Assembly (NCBI GenBank): GCA_030998225.1
Contig: JAPYXD010000170.1
Location: 310,001-374,000, forward strand
Direction: 5' to 3'
From: Diplolepis rosae
Taxonomy: Eukaryota > Arthropoda > Insecta > Hymenoptera > Diplolepididae
Length of the DNA stretch: 64,000 nt
A program made the translations under genes and the position numbers. Under the pieces are notes generated by a model. The model ran no database searches and was not told where the DNA came from. It saw nothing but the letters and a program-made list of their open reading frames with translations. Below, one piece after another: positions 62,954-64,000 of this stretch (position 1 is its first letter; each line of letters opens with the position of its first letter).

Positions 62954-64000
62954 TTGTACCTGAGTAATGATTTCATACCAGGAAATTCGGAAAAAATATG
63001 TACTATCTCTACTGAAGATGAAGACCAAGATATAATCATTATCGATAATGAAGAAATACCAGATGGCCTGTACACTGTAGGAAACGGGAAAATAAAAATC
63101 CCTATGAAAAATAATGAGAAATATCCCAAAGAAATAAACCCGAAAATTAATTACAAACTAATACAAAGAATAATCACGAAAGAACACGATGGTCCTCAAA
63201 AAACGATTAGACTCAACGAATTGTTAAAAGCTTCAAGATTAGACCACTCGGAAAAATATCAAAAGGAGTTTATCAAGAAAATAATAGCCAGATATTCAGA
63301 TGCCTTTACATTGGAATCTGATCCTCTACTTTGCACCAGCCTCACTCAACACCAAATAGTACATGAAAGTGGAAAAATAATCAATGTAAGATCTCACAAA
63401 TTACCCGAGAATCATAGACAATTCTCTTTGAAAGAAACTGACAGACTACTAAAGAGAGGAATAATAAGAGAAAGCCAATCATCCTACAACTCACCAATAT
63501 GGATAGTACCGAAGAAAGGGAACAAGTTAAGAATGGTAATCGACTAGAGGAAAATAAACGAAGATACTGATCAAGATGCATATCCACTACCAATGATAGA
63601 CGATATATTGCATCATTTAGGAAAAGCCAAATTTTTTTCTGCCTTCGACCTCTCAGCAGGATTCCACCAGATCCCAATGAAAGAGGAAGACAAAAAATAT
63701 ACCGCGTTTTCTACAACTCAAGGACACTTCGAGTATAACCGAATGCCCTTTGGTTTAAAAAATGCACCAGCTACTTTCCAAAGAATGATGGATAATGCAT
63801 TCAGGGGATTAATTAGAACCAAATTTTTCGCATACATAGATAATATTGTAATATTTGGAAGTACTATACAAGAACACAACGATAACTTGACAGCAGTGAT
63901 AGAAAGAATTCATCAACTGGGACTAAGATTGGAACCAAAGAAATGTGAATACCTTAAACCGGAATTGGAATACCTCGGGCACATAATAACAAAAGAAGGA
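62954..64000 (+). pseudogene. pol: pol reverse transcriptase, inactive, cut by window end
   Basis: RNA-directed DNA polymerase domain. From 62954 the frame passes an acidic linker, then fingers motifs (YNSPIWIVPKK, LRMVID) and palm motifs FSAFDLSAGFHQIP (first catalytic Asp at 63647-63649) and MPFGLKNAPATFQ, followed by YLGH at the thumb. Two lesions are visible: TAG at 63545-63547 right after LRMVID, where the family has an aromatic residue, and AAT at 63842-63844, so the catalytic YIDD is YIDN. The second catalytic aspartate is needed for metal binding in this enzyme family, so this copy should be inactive even with read-through. The frame is otherwise open to the window end; upstream it joins the protease tail without a stop. 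Confidence 0.93.

Larger units (their letters stand above)
61861..64000 (+). mobile_element. Ty3/mdg4 (gypsy)-type LTR retrotransposon, 5' part, defective
   Basis: Order gag (CCHC knuckle), protease (DSGA), reverse transcriptase is the Ty3/mdg4 arrangement, and the RT motifs (FDLSAGFHQ, MPFGLKNAPATFQ, YLGH) fit that family. The frame changes several times, RT has an in-frame stop and an altered active site, and gag lacks most of its capsid, so this copy cannot make its own proteins. RNase H, integrase, any env and the 3' LTR would lie beyond the window. The LTR edges are not identifiable here. Confidence 0.9.

Overview
The window is non-genic eukaryotic DNA. Three different AT-rich tandem satellite families lie directly next to each other, followed by the 5' part of a broken Ty3/mdg4 (gypsy)-type LTR retrotransposon. 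There is no bacterial gene organisation, no rRNA or tRNA gene, no CRISPR array and no intact conserved host gene. Insect-style gag/pol (one CCHC knuckle, a DSGA protease, a gypsy-type RT) together with long AT-rich satellites suggests an arthropod, probably insect, heterochromatin or pericentromere contig. The species cannot be fixed from sequence alone.

Layout: (1) 1-39074, satellite 1: about 93 copies of a 421-bp dimer made of two diverged ~210-bp monomers (A and B). Rare variants (a 35-bp deletion, A/B hybrid monomers, collapsed B monomers, a tctaacc marker) recur at fixed distances, exposing nested higher-order repeats of about 1,056, 1,893 and 2,664 bp and block copies 9.6-24 kb apart. 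(2) 39082-56208, satellite 2: 41 units of two kinds, short S (~334 bp) and long L (~524 bp), often alternating as an ~858-bp S+L repeat. L units carry a TATAAAAG box about 110 bp upstream of a 68-codon ORF. The ORF is intact in 10 of 20 L units. (3) 56209-56607, an inverted piece of satellite 2. (4) 56608-60265, satellite 3: a ~195-bp unit with partial units and a ~447-bp higher-order repeat. (5) 60266-61860, single-copy sequence with three 27-bp tandem repeats, probably 5' LTR/leader of the retroelement at least in part. (6) 61861-64000, gag-pol remnant with frameshifts, a large gag deletion, an in-frame stop in RT and an Asp-to-Asn change in the RT active site. It runs off the window end.

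Nothing works together as an operon. The architecture reflects unequal crossing-over, gene conversion and amplification. All three satellites contain a short dyad symmetry (hairpin-capable), as reported for some centromeric satellites lacking CENP-B boxes, but a centromere role is only an inference. The most unusual element is satellite 2, whose long unit looks like a miniature transcription unit (TATA box, leader, good start context, short ORF) carried in tandem. Its ORF decay and the many amino-acid-changing differences between copies argue against a conserved protein.
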